Shown here: piece after piece, positions 55,353 to 64,000 of the stretch
Layout of the letters: every line of letters begins with the position of its first letter
How positions within the stretch are numbered: position 1 is the first letter of the stretch
Assembly (NCBI RefSeq): GCF_011250565.1
Contig: NZ_JAANMS010000010.1
Span: forward strand, 1 to 64,000
DNA: 64,000 nt
Source: Nocardioides sp. IC4_145
Lineage (GTDB): Bacteria; Actinomycetota; Actinomycetes; Propionibacteriales; Nocardioidaceae
Direction of reading: 5' to 3'
Notes under the pieces: model-generated
Database searches by the model: none
Told to the model about the DNA's origin: nothing
Seen by the model: only the letters and a program-made list of their open reading frames with translations
Program-made: the position numbers and the translations under genes

Positions 55353-57170
55353 TCACGTCCCGGACCCGTTCCCGGACCCACCTGCGCGGGCCGCCTGGAG
55401 GCGCTGCCGCAGGCCGGTCGCGCGCTGGGCCCGGGTCCCCACCGCGGCGCGCACCGCAGCCTCGGAGCCGACCACGCGCACGTGCTCCTGGGCCCGCGTG
55501 GCCGCGGTGTAGAACAGCTCGCGGCTCAGCAGCCGCGACCCCTCCTCGGGCAGCAGCACGGTCACCCGGCGGGCCTGGCTGCCCTGGCTCTTGTGGATCG
55601 TCATCGCGTGCATCGTCTCCACGGCGTCGAGCCGTCCGGGAGCGAAGTCCTGGAGCCCCCGCGACCCGGAGATCCACGCCCGGACGCGGCCGTCGGCACC
55701 GAGCACCACCGCGCCGGTCTCGCCGTTGTAGACCTCCAGCGCGTGGTCGTTGGTGGTCACCAGCAGCGGGCGGCCGACGTACCACTCCTGCCGCAGGTCC
55801 TGCCCGAGCGCCTCGCCGAGCCACTGCTCGACGTGCCGGTTCCAGACGCGTACACCGTACGGACCCTCGCGGTGCGCGCACAGCAGCCGGTGCTCGTCGA
55901 GAGCGCGTACGGCGCCGGCGGCGTCGCCCTGCTCGGCGGCCCGGCGCACGGCGAGCGCGGAGGCCAGCGTGTCCGCGCGCAGCACGCTCGCGGGGTCGTC
56001 GGTCTCGACGTACTCAACCTCCGACGACGGCGTCCGCAGCGCGGCCAGCACCTCGTCGGCCGTGCCGGTGCGCAAGGCCTCGGCGAGGGTCTTGATGTCC
56101 TCGGTGGAGCGGTAGTTCTCGGTCAACGACACCACCGGGGTGGCCGGATCGCCCTCGTGGCCCGCGACCAGGTCGGAGAGGACCGCGCCCGCGCCGACCG
56201 AGGTGAGCTGCCGCGGGTCGCCGACGAGGAGCAGCCGGGCCTGCGGGCGGACCGCCTCGAGCAGCCGCGCCATCAGGGTCAGCTCGACCATCGAGGACTC
56301 GTCGACGACGACCACGTCGTGGGTGAGCCGGTTGGTCCGGTCGTGCCGGAAGCGGGTGGCGTTGTCGGCCCGCCACCCCAGCAGCCGGTGCAGCGTCATC
56401 GACTCGATCGCGAGCCGGCCGCGGTCCTCGGCCGGCAGCGTCGCCAGCTCGGCGTCGACCGCCTCCTGGAGCCGCGCCGCCGCCTTGCCGGTCGGAGCAC
56501 TCAGGGCGACCGACAGCCGGCGGCCGGGCGCACCCGGCCGGGCGCTGCCCGCCGCTGCGTCCTGCGCGGCCGCCTGGTCGGCGAGCACGGCGAGGATCCG
56601 GGCGACCGTCGTGGTCTTGCCGGTGCCGGGCCCGCCGGTCAGCACGGTCGTCCACTGCCGCACGCTGCGCTCGGCAGCCTCGCGCTGCTGCTCGCTCAGC
56701 CGGCCGCCACCGACCCGCTCGAGCGCCGTGGCCAGCGCGGCCTCGTCGACCTGGGGCGGTTCCTGGCGGGCGCGGGCGACCAGGTCGCTGCAGACCTGCT
56801 GCTCGAGGCGGGCGTAGCGGTCGAGGTAGACGAGACCGTGCTCGAGGCGGAGCGCCCCCTGCTCGACCAGCGGCGAGCGGCCGACCGCGCGCAGCCAGGC
56901 GTCCGGCTCCGGCCAGGCCAGGCCCGGGGCGATCTCGGGCACGGTGGCGAGGTCGACGGCCACCGACCCGTGCCGGACCGCCCGCACGGCCAGCGCGAGG
57001 GCGAGCAGCGCGTCGTCGTCGGCCCCGCCGGCGAGGTCGGCGACCCGGGTGGCGACGTGCAGGTCGCCGGCCTCGAGCAGGCCGGCCCGGTTGAGGTCCG
57101 CGAGCGCCCCGGTCGCCGTGAGGGCGATCCGGTGGTCGTGGTCGCCGACCGGCTCGAACAGCTCGGTCAT
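55353..57170 (-). CDS. recD: Exodeoxyribonuclease V subunit alpha (RecD)
   Basis: 5'-3' helicase of RecBCD. 605 aa from ATG 57170. SF1B helicase with Walker A TGGPGTGKTTT (about 178-188), VVVDESSMVEL, LLVGDPRQLTSVGAG, LTENYRS, and the late AMTIHKSQGSQ and FYTAATRA motifs. Its start overlaps the recB stop (ATGA). Last gene of the recC-recB-recD operon. Confidence 0.95.
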   Translation of the reverse strand: MTELFEPVGDHDHRIALTATGALADLNRAGLLEAGDLHVATRVADLAGGADDDALLALALAVRAVRHGSVAVDLATVPEIAPGLAWPEPDAWLRAVGRSPLVEQGALRLEHGLVYLDRYARLEQQVCSDLVARARQEPPQVDEAALATALERVGGGRLSEQQREAAERSVRQWTTVLTGGPGTGKTTTVARILAVLADQAAAQDAAAGSARPGAPGRRLSVALSAPTGKAAARLQEAVDAELATLPAEDRGRLAIESMTLHRLLGWRADNATRFRHDRTNRLTHDVVVVDESSMVELTLMARLLEAVRPQARLLLVGDPRQLTSVGAGAVLSDLVAGHEGDPATPVVSLTENYRSTEDIKTLAEALRTGTADEVLAALRTPSSEVEYVETDDPASVLRADTLASALAVRRAAEQGDAAGAVRALDEHRLLCAHREGPYGVRVWNRHVEQWLGEALGQDLRQEWYVGRPLLVTTNDHALEVYNGETGAVVLGADGRVRAWISGSRGLQDFAPGRLDAVETMHAMTIHKSQGSQARRVTVLLPEEGSRLLSRELFYTAATRAQEHVRVVGSEAAVRAAVGTRAQRATGLRQRLQAARAGGSGNGSGT

Positions 57171-60100
57171 GCGGTCACCTCCTCCGACACCTCGACCGGC
57201 ACGCGGCCGTCGAGCAGGTCGGAGAGCTCCTCGACCAGTGCCACGGGCGGGCGCCAGGTGAAGACGCCGCACGGTCGGCCGTCGACCAGGGGGGTGTCCG
57301 GGCCGCACATGCCGCGCAGGTAGAGGTAGAGCACCCCGCCGAGGTGGACCTCCGGGTCGTAGCCGGGCTGGCGCCACCGCAGGAACCGGTGCAGCACGGC
57401 GGCGTACAGCAGCGCCTGCAGCGGGTAGTCGGAGTGGCCCATGGCGGCGTCCAGGGCCTCGGGGCGGTAGGCGTGCGCGGTCAGCGGCTCGTCGGCCGGG
57501 CCGAGCCAGTTGGTCTTGTAGTCGACCACCACGTAGCGCGGCCGGTCCTGCTCGTCGCGCAGGCGCAGCACCACGTCGACCGAGCCGGTCAGGTAGCCGC
57601 GCAGGCTCTGCCCGCCGAGCGCGGCCTGGTCGAGCTGCTCGGCGTAGCCGCGGACCGGGTCGCCCTCGGGCAGGTGGCGGCGCAGCAGCGGCGCCAGGTC
57701 CGCCAGGCGGGCCTCCCGGCCGGCGGGGCCGGCGAGGTCGCCACCCGAGAGCGGCAGCTCGAACTCCATCTCCCGCAGGCGGTCGCGCAGCGGCACCCGG
57801 CGCAGCGTGGTCGGCACGACGGTGCCGCCGACCGATCCGAGCGGGGAGTCGCAGACCGCGACCAGGGCGTCGGCGAGCTCCTCGGCGTCGACCGGCACCG
57901 GCCAGCGCACGAGCTGCTCGCGCACGTGCCCGAGCAGCTCAGCACGCAGGTCCGGCGCGTCCGGGTCGGCGTGCTCGAGCACGGCGTGGACCAGCGAGCC
58001 GAAGGTCGCGCCGACCGGCAGGGCGGCCATCGGGGAGGGCACCGAGTGCTCGGCCGGGGCGGCGACCGGCACCGGCACGTCCGGCTCGTCCTGCTTCGCG
58101 ACGGTCTCCGGCTCGCTGGTGACCCCACCGGGACCGGGGAGCGCGACGACGTCGACCCGGGTGAGCGCGGAGTACGACGTGCGGCGCCACGCGACGTCGA
58201 CGTCGCGGTCGAAGCGGCGGACGGCGAGGGCCGGCGGCTCCGGACGCACGGGTTCGGCACCTGGGTCGGCGTGGTCGGCGGGCTCGACGGTCGGTCCGCC
58301 CGCGGCCTGCCAGCGGGCGAGGAAGTCCGCGGCCTCGTCGTCGGTGAGCGTGCGGAACTCGGCCGGCACCTCGGCCATCCCCGGCCGGCGGCCCAGCAAC
58401 ATCCGGTGCAGCGGCGAGCACGGTGTGTTGCGGGTCGGCGACCACCAGGCGACGACCTGGGAGCGGGCGCGGGTGAGCGCGACGTACAGCAGGCGGAGGT
58501 GCTCGGCGGCCTCCTCCTCGGACCACCGGCGCACGTGGTCGTCCCAGTCGTCCCCGCCCGGCCCGCCGACCGCGAGGCACCGGGTGCCCCCGGCGTCGTG
58601 GAACAGCGGCGTGGACGGCTTCGGCACGTTCCGGTCGGCGAGCGCGGGCAGGTAGACGACGGGGTACTCCAACCCCTTGCTCGCGTGGATCGTCACGAGC
58701 TGCACGGCGGCGGCGTCGGAGTCGAGGCGGCGGGTGCGCTCGGTGCCGCGACCCTCCTCGGCGTCGGCCACCTGCCCGCGCAGCCAGGCGAGCATCGCGA
58801 CCAGGCCGAGCCGCTCGGTCAGCGCGACCTCGTGCAGCGCCTCGCCGATGTGGCGCAGGTCGGTGAGCCGCCGCTCGCCGCCGACCTCGGAGAGGACGCG
58901 GGCGGGCAGGCCGGCGACGTTCGCGGCCTCGAGCACCGCGGCCACCCCGCGACGGGTGAACACCTCGACCCACGAGCGCAGGGTGTCGGCCACCTCGTCG
59001 GTGAGCCGGTCGCCCCCGGCGTCGAGCTCCGCGGCGGTGTGGCCGAAGAAGCACGTGAGCGCGGCCGTCCGCACCCGCGTGCTGCGGTGCGGCTGCTCGA
59101 GCGCCTCCAGGAGCTCGAGCCACTCGGTCGCGGCCGGGGTGGCGAAGACGCTGCCGCCGCCCGCGATGACCGCCGGCACCCCGACCTCGTGCAGGGCGGC
59201 GCGGCAGGCCGCGAGGTCGGCGTGGCGGTAGGCGATGACCGCGACGTCGCGCGGCTCCAGCGGACGTCCCTCGAACGTGGCGCCCGAGGCGAGCAGCCGC
59301 CGGACGTCGAGCGCGAGGTCGCGGGCGACGTGCGGGCGGACCTGGGAGACGTAGAGCGGGGCCGAGCCCCGCCGGCGGACGTGGTCGCGACGCACCACCC
59401 GGAGCCGGAACGGCGCGGTGCTCGGCGCACCCTCGAGCCGGGACCCGTCGTGGTGGTGGGTGACGTCGTGGACCACGATCCGGGGGTCACCCAGCTCGGC
59501 CCCGCGGAGCACCGTCTGGAACGACTCGAGCAAGCGCTCGTCGCTGCGCCAGTTGACCGGCAGCGTCTTGGTCGTCGTCGCGGTCGCGGCGGCCTGGAGG
59601 TAGGTGGTGACGTCGCCGCCGCGGAAGGCGTAGATCGCCTGCTTCGGGTCGCCGATGAGCACCATCGTGGCGTGACCGGTGAACGCCCGGTCCAGGACCT
59701 GCCACTGCACGGGGTCGGTGTCCTGGAACTCGTCGACCAGCACGATGCTCCACCGCTGCCGCATCCGGACCCGCGCCGGCGCGTCCGGGTGCTCGAGCGC
59801 GCCGGCGAGCTGGGCGAGCAGGTCGTCGTACGACAGCACGCCGAGCCGCCGCTTGCGGCGCTCCATCTCGGCGCGGACGGCGTGCGCGAACGCGACCCGA
59901 CGGCCGGCGGGGGTGGAGCGGTCCTGGTGGGCCGGCTCCAGCCGGGCCTGCGGGTCGCCCATCACCGTGCGGGCGATGCCCATCGCCTCGGCCCGGCTGA
60001 ACGTCGGGTCGGTCCCGGCGAAGGCGAACGCCCGCAGGTAGAGGTCGTCGACGACCTCGGTGAGCAGCTCGTCGAGGTCCTCGACCAGCCGGGCGCGGGC

Positions 60101-60556
60101 GTCGGTGTCGCCGGCGACGCCGAGCGAGCCGAGCACCATCGAGCAGAACTGGTGGGTCGTCGCGATCGTCGCTCCGTCGAACCCGGCCAGCGCCTCGGTC
60201 ACCCGCCGGTGCCGCAGCGCCCGCTCGGCCTCGTCGCAGTCGAGGAGCAGCGCGATGAGCGCGGAGGGCTCCTGCGGCGCCAGCGTGGGGTCGTCGGCGA
60301 GGGCGCGCTCGGCCTCGACCAGCTGCGCCCGGACGCGCTCGCGGAGCTCCTGGCTGGCCGCGCGGCCGAAGGTGACGACGAGCATCCGCTCCAGCGAGCA
60401 GACCCCCTCGGCGACGTACCTCGTCACGAGCGCGCCGATGGTCCAGGTCTTGCCGGTGCCCGCACTGGCCTCGAGCAGCGTGGTGCCGGTCGGCAGCGCG
60501 TCGCGGATGTCGAAGGCGGTCGGGCCGGTCGTCCGGTCGAGGGAAGGGGCGGTCAC
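57167..60556 (-). CDS. recB: Exodeoxyribonuclease V subunit beta (RecB)
   Basis: 3'-5' helicase and nuclease of RecBCD. 1129 aa from GTG 60556 (overlaps recC stop, GTGA). UvrD-like helicase with Walker A ASAGTGKTWT (about 30-39), VLVDEFQDTDPVQW, IGDPKQAIYAFRGGD, VNWRSD and VTIHASKGLEYPVVYLP. The C-terminal nuclease is intact with YVVVDYKTNW (metal Asp and Lys). Somewhat shorter than E. coli RecB (1180), as in other actinobacteria. Confidence 0.95.
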   Translation of the reverse strand: MTAPSLDRTTGPTAFDIRDALPTGTTLLEASAGTGKTWTIGALVTRYVAEGVCSLERMLVVTFGRAASQELRERVRAQLVEAERALADDPTLAPQEPSALIALLLDCDEAERALRHRRVTEALAGFDGATIATTHQFCSMVLGSLGVAGDTDARARLVEDLDELLTEVVDDLYLRAFAFAGTDPTFSRAEAMGIARTVMGDPQARLEPAHQDRSTPAGRRVAFAHAVRAEMERRKRRLGVLSYDDLLAQLAGALEHPDAPARVRMRQRWSIVLVDEFQDTDPVQWQVLDRAFTGHATMVLIGDPKQAIYAFRGGDVTTYLQAAATATTTKTLPVNWRSDERLLESFQTVLRGAELGDPRIVVHDVTHHHDGSRLEGAPSTAPFRLRVVRRDHVRRRGSAPLYVSQVRPHVARDLALDVRRLLASGATFEGRPLEPRDVAVIAYRHADLAACRAALHEVGVPAVIAGGGSVFATPAATEWLELLEALEQPHRSTRVRTAALTCFFGHTAAELDAGGDRLTDEVADTLRSWVEVFTRRGVAAVLEAANVAGLPARVLSEVGGERRLTDLRHIGEALHEVALTERLGLVAMLAWLRGQVADAEEGRGTERTRRLDSDAAAVQLVTIHASKGLEYPVVYLPALADRNVPKPSTPLFHDAGGTRCLAVGGPGGDDWDDHVRRWSEEEAAEHLRLLYVALTRARSQVVAWWSPTRNTPCSPLHRMLLGRRPGMAEVPAEFRTLTDDEAADFLARWQAAGGPTVEPADHADPGAEPVRPEPPALAVRRFDRDVDVAWRRTSYSALTRVDVVALPGPGGVTSEPETVAKQDEPDVPVPVAAPAEHSVPSPMAALPVGATFGSLVHAVLEHADPDAPDLRAELLGHVREQLVRWPVPVDAEELADALVAVCDSPLGSVGGTVVPTTLRRVPLRDRLREMEFELPLSGGDLAGPAGREARLADLAPLLRRHLPEGDPVRGYAEQLDQAALGGQSLRGYLTGSVDVVLRLRDEQDRPRYVVVDYKTNWLGPADEPLTAHAYRPEALDAAMGHSDYPLQALLYAAVLHRFLRWRQPGYDPEVHLGGVLYLYLRGMCGPDTPLVDGRPCGVFTWRPPVALVEELSDLLDGRVPVEVSEEVTA

Positions 60557-63500
60557 AGCGCGGCCACCTTCTCGCCGAGGGTGAGGACGGGCTCCCACAC
60601 CGTCCAGGCGTACGTCGCCAGCCCGGCGTCGAGGAGGTCCGACAGCGGGGCGCGCTCGCCCCACACCCGCACGTGGTGCGGGTCGGCGTCCTCGCGCTCG
60701 ATGCCCCAGCTGTTGCCCGGGTCGGTGCGCCACTCCCGCTCGGCGGCCTGCTCCGGGGACCGGTCGTTGCCCATCAGCTCGAGCAGCCGCGCCTCGGCCC
60801 ACGCGTGGGCGGTCAGCACCGGGACCGGCAGCGGCCGGGTCAGGCCGAGGTCCCGCAGCTCGACCAGCTGGCGCAGCCAGTCGACGGCCCGGTGGTCCAG
60901 CGGCCCGGCCAGCGCGCGCTTGGGGCCGGCCTTGTCACGGCCGACCGCGTGCGCGGTCCAGTGCTCGTCGGGGCGGCCGGCGCTGAGCGCGAGCAGGTCG
61001 ACCCAGGAGGCGAGCCGCTGCTTGGCCTTGAGCCGGGAGTAGCTCAGCGACACCACGCGGGTGCCGTGGACGCGCTGCACGACGCCGCTGAGCCGACGGC
61101 CGTCGCCGAGCGCCACGTCGACGTCGATGCTGCGGGCCGCGCCGACCCGCAGCTCGGCGGTGCGGTTCCAGAGCTTCTCGGACTCCTGCGCGACCTCGGA
61201 CAGCTTCTGGTGGCCGAGCCGGCCCGGGGGAAGCGACCCGCGCAGCTGCTCGGCGGTCATCACCGAGGCGGCGTCCTGGCCGGCGAGCAGCTCGTTCAGC
61301 AACCGGTCGCCGACCTCCCAGGACCGCAGCCCGTCGAGGTCGACCGGGATCGCGTCGCTGACCTCCTCCGCGGAGCGCGGGGCCCCGACGTCGAGCCGCC
61401 GGCGCAGGAACGCGCGGACCGGGTGGCGCAGGAAGTCGTGGAGGTCGGCCAGCGCGACGTCCTCGGTGTCGCGCTCGGCCAGGGGCGCGGCCAGGAACAC
61501 CGGGCGCGGGGTGCGCTCTCCGATCACCGCCCGGGCGCCGGCGAGGGCCGGCTCGTCGAACGCGAAGGGCCCGGGCACGCCGAGCGCGCCGTCGGCGAAG
61601 CTGCGCACGTCGTACGGCTGGAGCGGGTGGCGCACGAGCACCTGCTCGCGCACGGGACCGGCCGCGGTCCGGTCGAGCGCGTCGAGCACCTCGCCCAGCG
61701 GCACGGCCGGCGGCCGCGCGGCGCCGGAGTGCTCGTTGGCGCCGGTGTAGGTGACCACCAGGGTCTCGGTCGTGGCCATCACCGCGTCGAGCAGGAGCTG
61801 GCGGTCCTCGCTGCGGGGGTCGCGCTCACCGGTCAGCGGTCGGCGGGCCAGGACGTCGTCGCCGTCCACCGTGGCGTTGCGCGGGAAGACGCCGTCGTCG
61901 AGGCCGACCAGGCACACCACCCGGTGCGGCACCGAGCGCATCGGCACCATCGTGCAGACCGTCAGCGTCCCGGTGCGGAAGTTCGCACGCGTCGGCCGGC
62001 CGGCCAGGCGGGACTCCAGCAGCGCGCGCACGTCGGCCAGCCGGAGCGCCACGTCCGCGCCGTCGCCCGCGGACTCCACGGCCCGGGCCAGCTCGCGCTC
62101 GAGCTGCGGCAGCTGCCAGGCGTCCTCGAGGGGCACGTCGGTCAGCGCCCGCACCCCGTCGTGGAGCGCGGCCATCCACTCGCCCACCTGCACGGCCGCG
62201 TCGAGGGCGCGCAGGCAGTCCTCGAGCCGTGACATGAGCTCGGCGAAGCGGCCGACGAGGTCGATGTCGCTGCTGCCGACGTCGTCGAGCGGGAGCCCGC
62301 GGCCGAGGTGGCGGTGGTCGTCGCCGCTCATCACGACGCCGAGCAGCAGGCGGTCGAGGCCGGCGCGCCAGGTGTTGTGCTCGAAGCGGTCCATGGCGAA
62401 GCCCGCACGGCCCTCCGCGTCCAGCCCCCAGCGGATGCCTGCGTCGCCGACCCAGCGGGTCGCCCGCGCCAGCTCGTCGTCGGTCAGCCGGAACCGCGCC
62501 CGCACCGGCTCGGCGGACATCAGGTCGAGCACCTCGCTGGCCCGGACCCGGCCGCCGGCGAGCTCGACCACGCGGGCGGCCACCGCGAGCAGGGGGTTGG
62601 TGCTGGTCAGGGCGCGGTCGGCCAGCCGCACGCGGAGCCGGTGCGCCGGGTGGCCGCGGTCGTCGGGGACCACGTCGGCCAGGCCGAACCCCGCGGAGAC
62701 CAGGGGCGCGTAGGTCTCGATGTCGGGGCACATCACGAGGATGTCGCGCGGCTCGAGGGTCGGGTCGTCGGCGAGCAGCCCCACGAGCACCTCGCGCAGG
62801 ACGTCGACCTGCCTCGCCGGCCCGTGGCAGGCGTGCACCTGGACGCTGCGGTCGCCGGCGGCCGGCCGGCGGGCGTCGCGGGTGGCGACGTCGGGGGCGG
62901 CGTTGGCACGCAGGTCGTGCTGGAGCCAACCGAGCAGCGTGGTCGCCGGCTCCTCGGAAGGGGGGTCCTCGTGCTCCTCGGCCGGCACCGGTGCGAGCGT
63001 CCGCCGCAGCTCGCGGGTGTCCCGGCCGAGGGAGGCCAGCAGCGGGTGCCCCACGCGGGCGGTGGTGTCGTCCTCCGCCCGGACCACCGGGCCCCCGACG
63101 TCGGCGAGCGCCCGCCACAGGCCCGGCGACGGCTGCGGGAGCCACAGGTGGACCTCGCGTGACTCCCCCAGCGCGCCCAGCAGCTCGACCTCGGTGACGG
63201 GAAGTCGCGTGTGACCGAAGAGGGACAGCCGGTCGGGCAGGTCGAGCCCACGCCCGCCGTCCCGCAGGGCCGCCAGCGTCCGCTCGTGCCGCACGTCCGG
63301 CGGGTCGACGGGCACCCGGGTCAGCAGCCGGCGCCACAGCTCGGCCTGCCAGCGGAGGTCCTCGTCGAGCGGGCCGCCCGCACCGTCGGTGTCGCGACCC
63401 GCCCGCCAGTCGGCGACCAGCGACGGCCGCTGCACGGCGTACGACGTGTAGAGGCCCGCGAGCCGGCGCGCCACCGACCAGCGCCGGTTGCGCCGCAGCA

Positions 63501-63894
63501 CGGCCTCCTCGCCCTCCAGCCCGTGGCCGAGGTGGGCCGCCAGTGTCGCGCACCACGGCTCGTCGAGGCTGTCGTCGATGACGCCCAGCAGCGGCCACAC
63601 CAGCCGGTCGGGGTCCCACGCGTCGTCACGGTCGCGGTCGAGCAGCAGCCCCACCAGCGAGCGCGGGCTCAGGAAGCGCACCCCGGCGCAGACCCCGTCG
63701 GACCCGCCCGGCGACGTGCCGAGCCGGTGGGAGAGCCGCTGGGTCAACCAGCGCTCCACGCCCTTCGCGGGGACGGCCACGACCTCCTCCGCGAACGGGT
63801 CCGCCAACGGGCGCGACAGCAGCTCGCCGAGCGCGTCGGCGAGCCGGTCGGTCCGCGGTGCGGAATGGAGGTGGAGAGGCACGCGGCGCAGCAT
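60553..63894 (-). CDS. recC: Exodeoxyribonuclease V subunit gamma (RecC)
   Basis: Chi-recognition and strand-splitting subunit of RecBCD, an inactive helicase relative. 1113 aa from ATG 63894. LADPFAEEVVAVPAKGVERWL, LSLFGHTRLP, DILVMCPDIETYAPLV, GLDDGVFPRN and YTGANEHSGAARPPAVPL are typical RecC strings, with no Walker A lysine. GTG 15 bases downstream is an alternative start. First gene of the operon. Many relatives rely instead on AdnAB; whether both exist here is unknown. Confidence 0.95.
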   Translation of the reverse strand: MLRRVPLHLHSAPRTDRLADALGELLSRPLADPFAEEVVAVPAKGVERWLTQRLSHRLGTSPGGSDGVCAGVRFLSPRSLVGLLLDRDRDDAWDPDRLVWPLLGVIDDSLDEPWCATLAAHLGHGLEGEEAVLRRNRRWSVARRLAGLYTSYAVQRPSLVADWRAGRDTDGAGGPLDEDLRWQAELWRRLLTRVPVDPPDVRHERTLAALRDGGRGLDLPDRLSLFGHTRLPVTEVELLGALGESREVHLWLPQPSPGLWRALADVGGPVVRAEDDTTARVGHPLLASLGRDTRELRRTLAPVPAEEHEDPPSEEPATTLLGWLQHDLRANAAPDVATRDARRPAAGDRSVQVHACHGPARQVDVLREVLVGLLADDPTLEPRDILVMCPDIETYAPLVSAGFGLADVVPDDRGHPAHRLRVRLADRALTSTNPLLAVAARVVELAGGRVRASEVLDLMSAEPVRARFRLTDDELARATRWVGDAGIRWGLDAEGRAGFAMDRFEHNTWRAGLDRLLLGVVMSGDDHRHLGRGLPLDDVGSSDIDLVGRFAELMSRLEDCLRALDAAVQVGEWMAALHDGVRALTDVPLEDAWQLPQLERELARAVESAGDGADVALRLADVRALLESRLAGRPTRANFRTGTLTVCTMVPMRSVPHRVVCLVGLDDGVFPRNATVDGDDVLARRPLTGERDPRSEDRQLLLDAVMATTETLVVTYTGANEHSGAARPPAVPLGEVLDALDRTAAGPVREQVLVRHPLQPYDVRSFADGALGVPGPFAFDEPALAGARAVIGERTPRPVFLAAPLAERDTEDVALADLHDFLRHPVRAFLRRRLDVGAPRSAEEVSDAIPVDLDGLRSWEVGDRLLNELLAGQDAASVMTAEQLRGSLPPGRLGHQKLSEVAQESEKLWNRTAELRVGAARSIDVDVALGDGRRLSGVVQRVHGTRVVSLSYSRLKAKQRLASWVDLLALSAGRPDEHWTAHAVGRDKAGPKRALAGPLDHRAVDWLRQLVELRDLGLTRPLPVPVLTAHAWAEARLLELMGNDRSPEQAAEREWRTDPGNSWGIEREDADPHHVRVWGERAPLSDLLDAGLATYAWTVWEPVLTLGEKVAAL

Positions 63895-63931
63895 GCCACC
63901 CGGCTCCGACAGTGCCGGTCGGCACCGGTCG

Positions 63932-63964
63932 GGCCCAGGTCAGGCCCAGGTCAGGCCCGGGTCA
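63932..63964. repeat. 11-bp tandem repeat, three copies, at a gene end
   Basis: GGCCCAGGTCA three times (third copy GGCCCGGGTCA). Read on the minus strand each copy starts with TGA, the first being the stop codon of the partial gene; because 11 is not a multiple of 3, the three TGAs fall in three frames. Confidence 0.65.
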
Positions 63965-64000
63965 GGCGACCAGGCTGAGCTCGTCGGTGGTGACACCGGG
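63962..64000 (-). CDS. C-terminal tail of a gene cut by the right edge
   Basis: Only twelve codons and a TGA are visible, reading PGVTTDELSLVA on the minus strand. Codon use is consistent with coding, and it lies just upstream of recC on the same strand. Too short to identify; it could be chance. Confidence 0.35.
   Translation of the reverse strand, partial: PGVTTDELSLVA

Overview
The window is about 64 kb of very GC-rich DNA (third codon positions almost all G or C, many GTG starts, chains of 4-base gene overlaps). It looks like chromosomal DNA of a high-GC actinobacterium, most likely Nocardioides or another Nocardioidaceae. The reasons are the tRNA-Ser / SRP RNA / dnaX block, an ESX-4-like type VII secretion system (T7SS), a three-subunit transhydrogenase, TreX-TreY-TreZ, RecCBD, a deazaflavin-dependent oxidoreductase, an actinobacterial MenB and a tadA-associated gene. 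I see no insertion sequence, phage gene or CRISPR array. The genus is an inference. No gap without a gene exceeds 300 bases; the larger gaps hold RNA genes, hairpins or short repeats.

Layout. 1-2.4 kb: dnaX (cut at the left edge), SRP RNA, tRNA-Ser(GGA). 2.5-13.2 kb: T7SS core, with mycP, eccB, eccD, two WXG100 genes and a second EccD-like membrane gene on the minus strand, and the three-ATPase eccC divergent on the plus strand. 13.3-19.4 kb: an NTF2-like protein, a HerA/DUF853 ATPase, a small conserved protein with a LytR_C protein, a potassium/proton antiporter and a TlpA-like redoxin. 19.4-22.2 kb: a KstR-type operator in front of a flavoprotein dehydrogenase, then an aminotransferase. 22.2-28.4 kb: two related modules, each a WXG-motif protein followed by an alpha/beta-hydrolase-like protein. 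The second module also has an EspG-like gene, and its hydrolase has lost the nucleophile. A secreted beta-propeller gene lies between the modules on the other strand. 28.6-37.3 kb: HU, a MoxR/VWA pair, gamma-carbonic anhydrase, a short UvrA paralogue, an MbcA/ParS-like protein, a secreted RTX-repeat protein and a small Cys/His protein. 37.5-45.3 kb: tRNA-Ser(CGA), tadA with its partner, upp, the pntA1-pntA2-pntB operon, thpR, a small alarmone synthetase, a GNAT protein and an acyl-CoA dehydrogenase. 45.4-51.8 kb: glgX/treX-treY-treZ. 51.9-64 kb: sirtuin, lipoprotein, menB, Ddn-like protein, ACT-domain protein, the recC-recB-recD operon and the tail of a further gene.

How the parts work together. 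EccB, EccC, EccD and MycP would form the membrane secretion machine and the WXG100 pair its small substrates. The 22-28 kb modules have WXG motifs and a probable EspG chaperone, so they are the best candidates for dedicated larger substrates of this machine. I regard that linked set, with its active/dead hydrolase pair, as the strongest candidate for an undescribed system here. TreX, TreY and TreZ together turn glycogen or maltodextrin into trehalose. PntA1, PntA2 and PntB couple proton flow to NADPH formation. RecC, RecB and RecD form one helicase-nuclease.

Dispersed palindromes are notable. Three copies of an AGCATCCCA / TGGGATGCT inverted repeat lie only in gaps between convergent genes. 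A second family (GCTGGTYGAG ... TCGAAACC) occurs at 2.5 and 20.9 kb, and tandem TTCATCGG hairpins occur at 28.5 kb.
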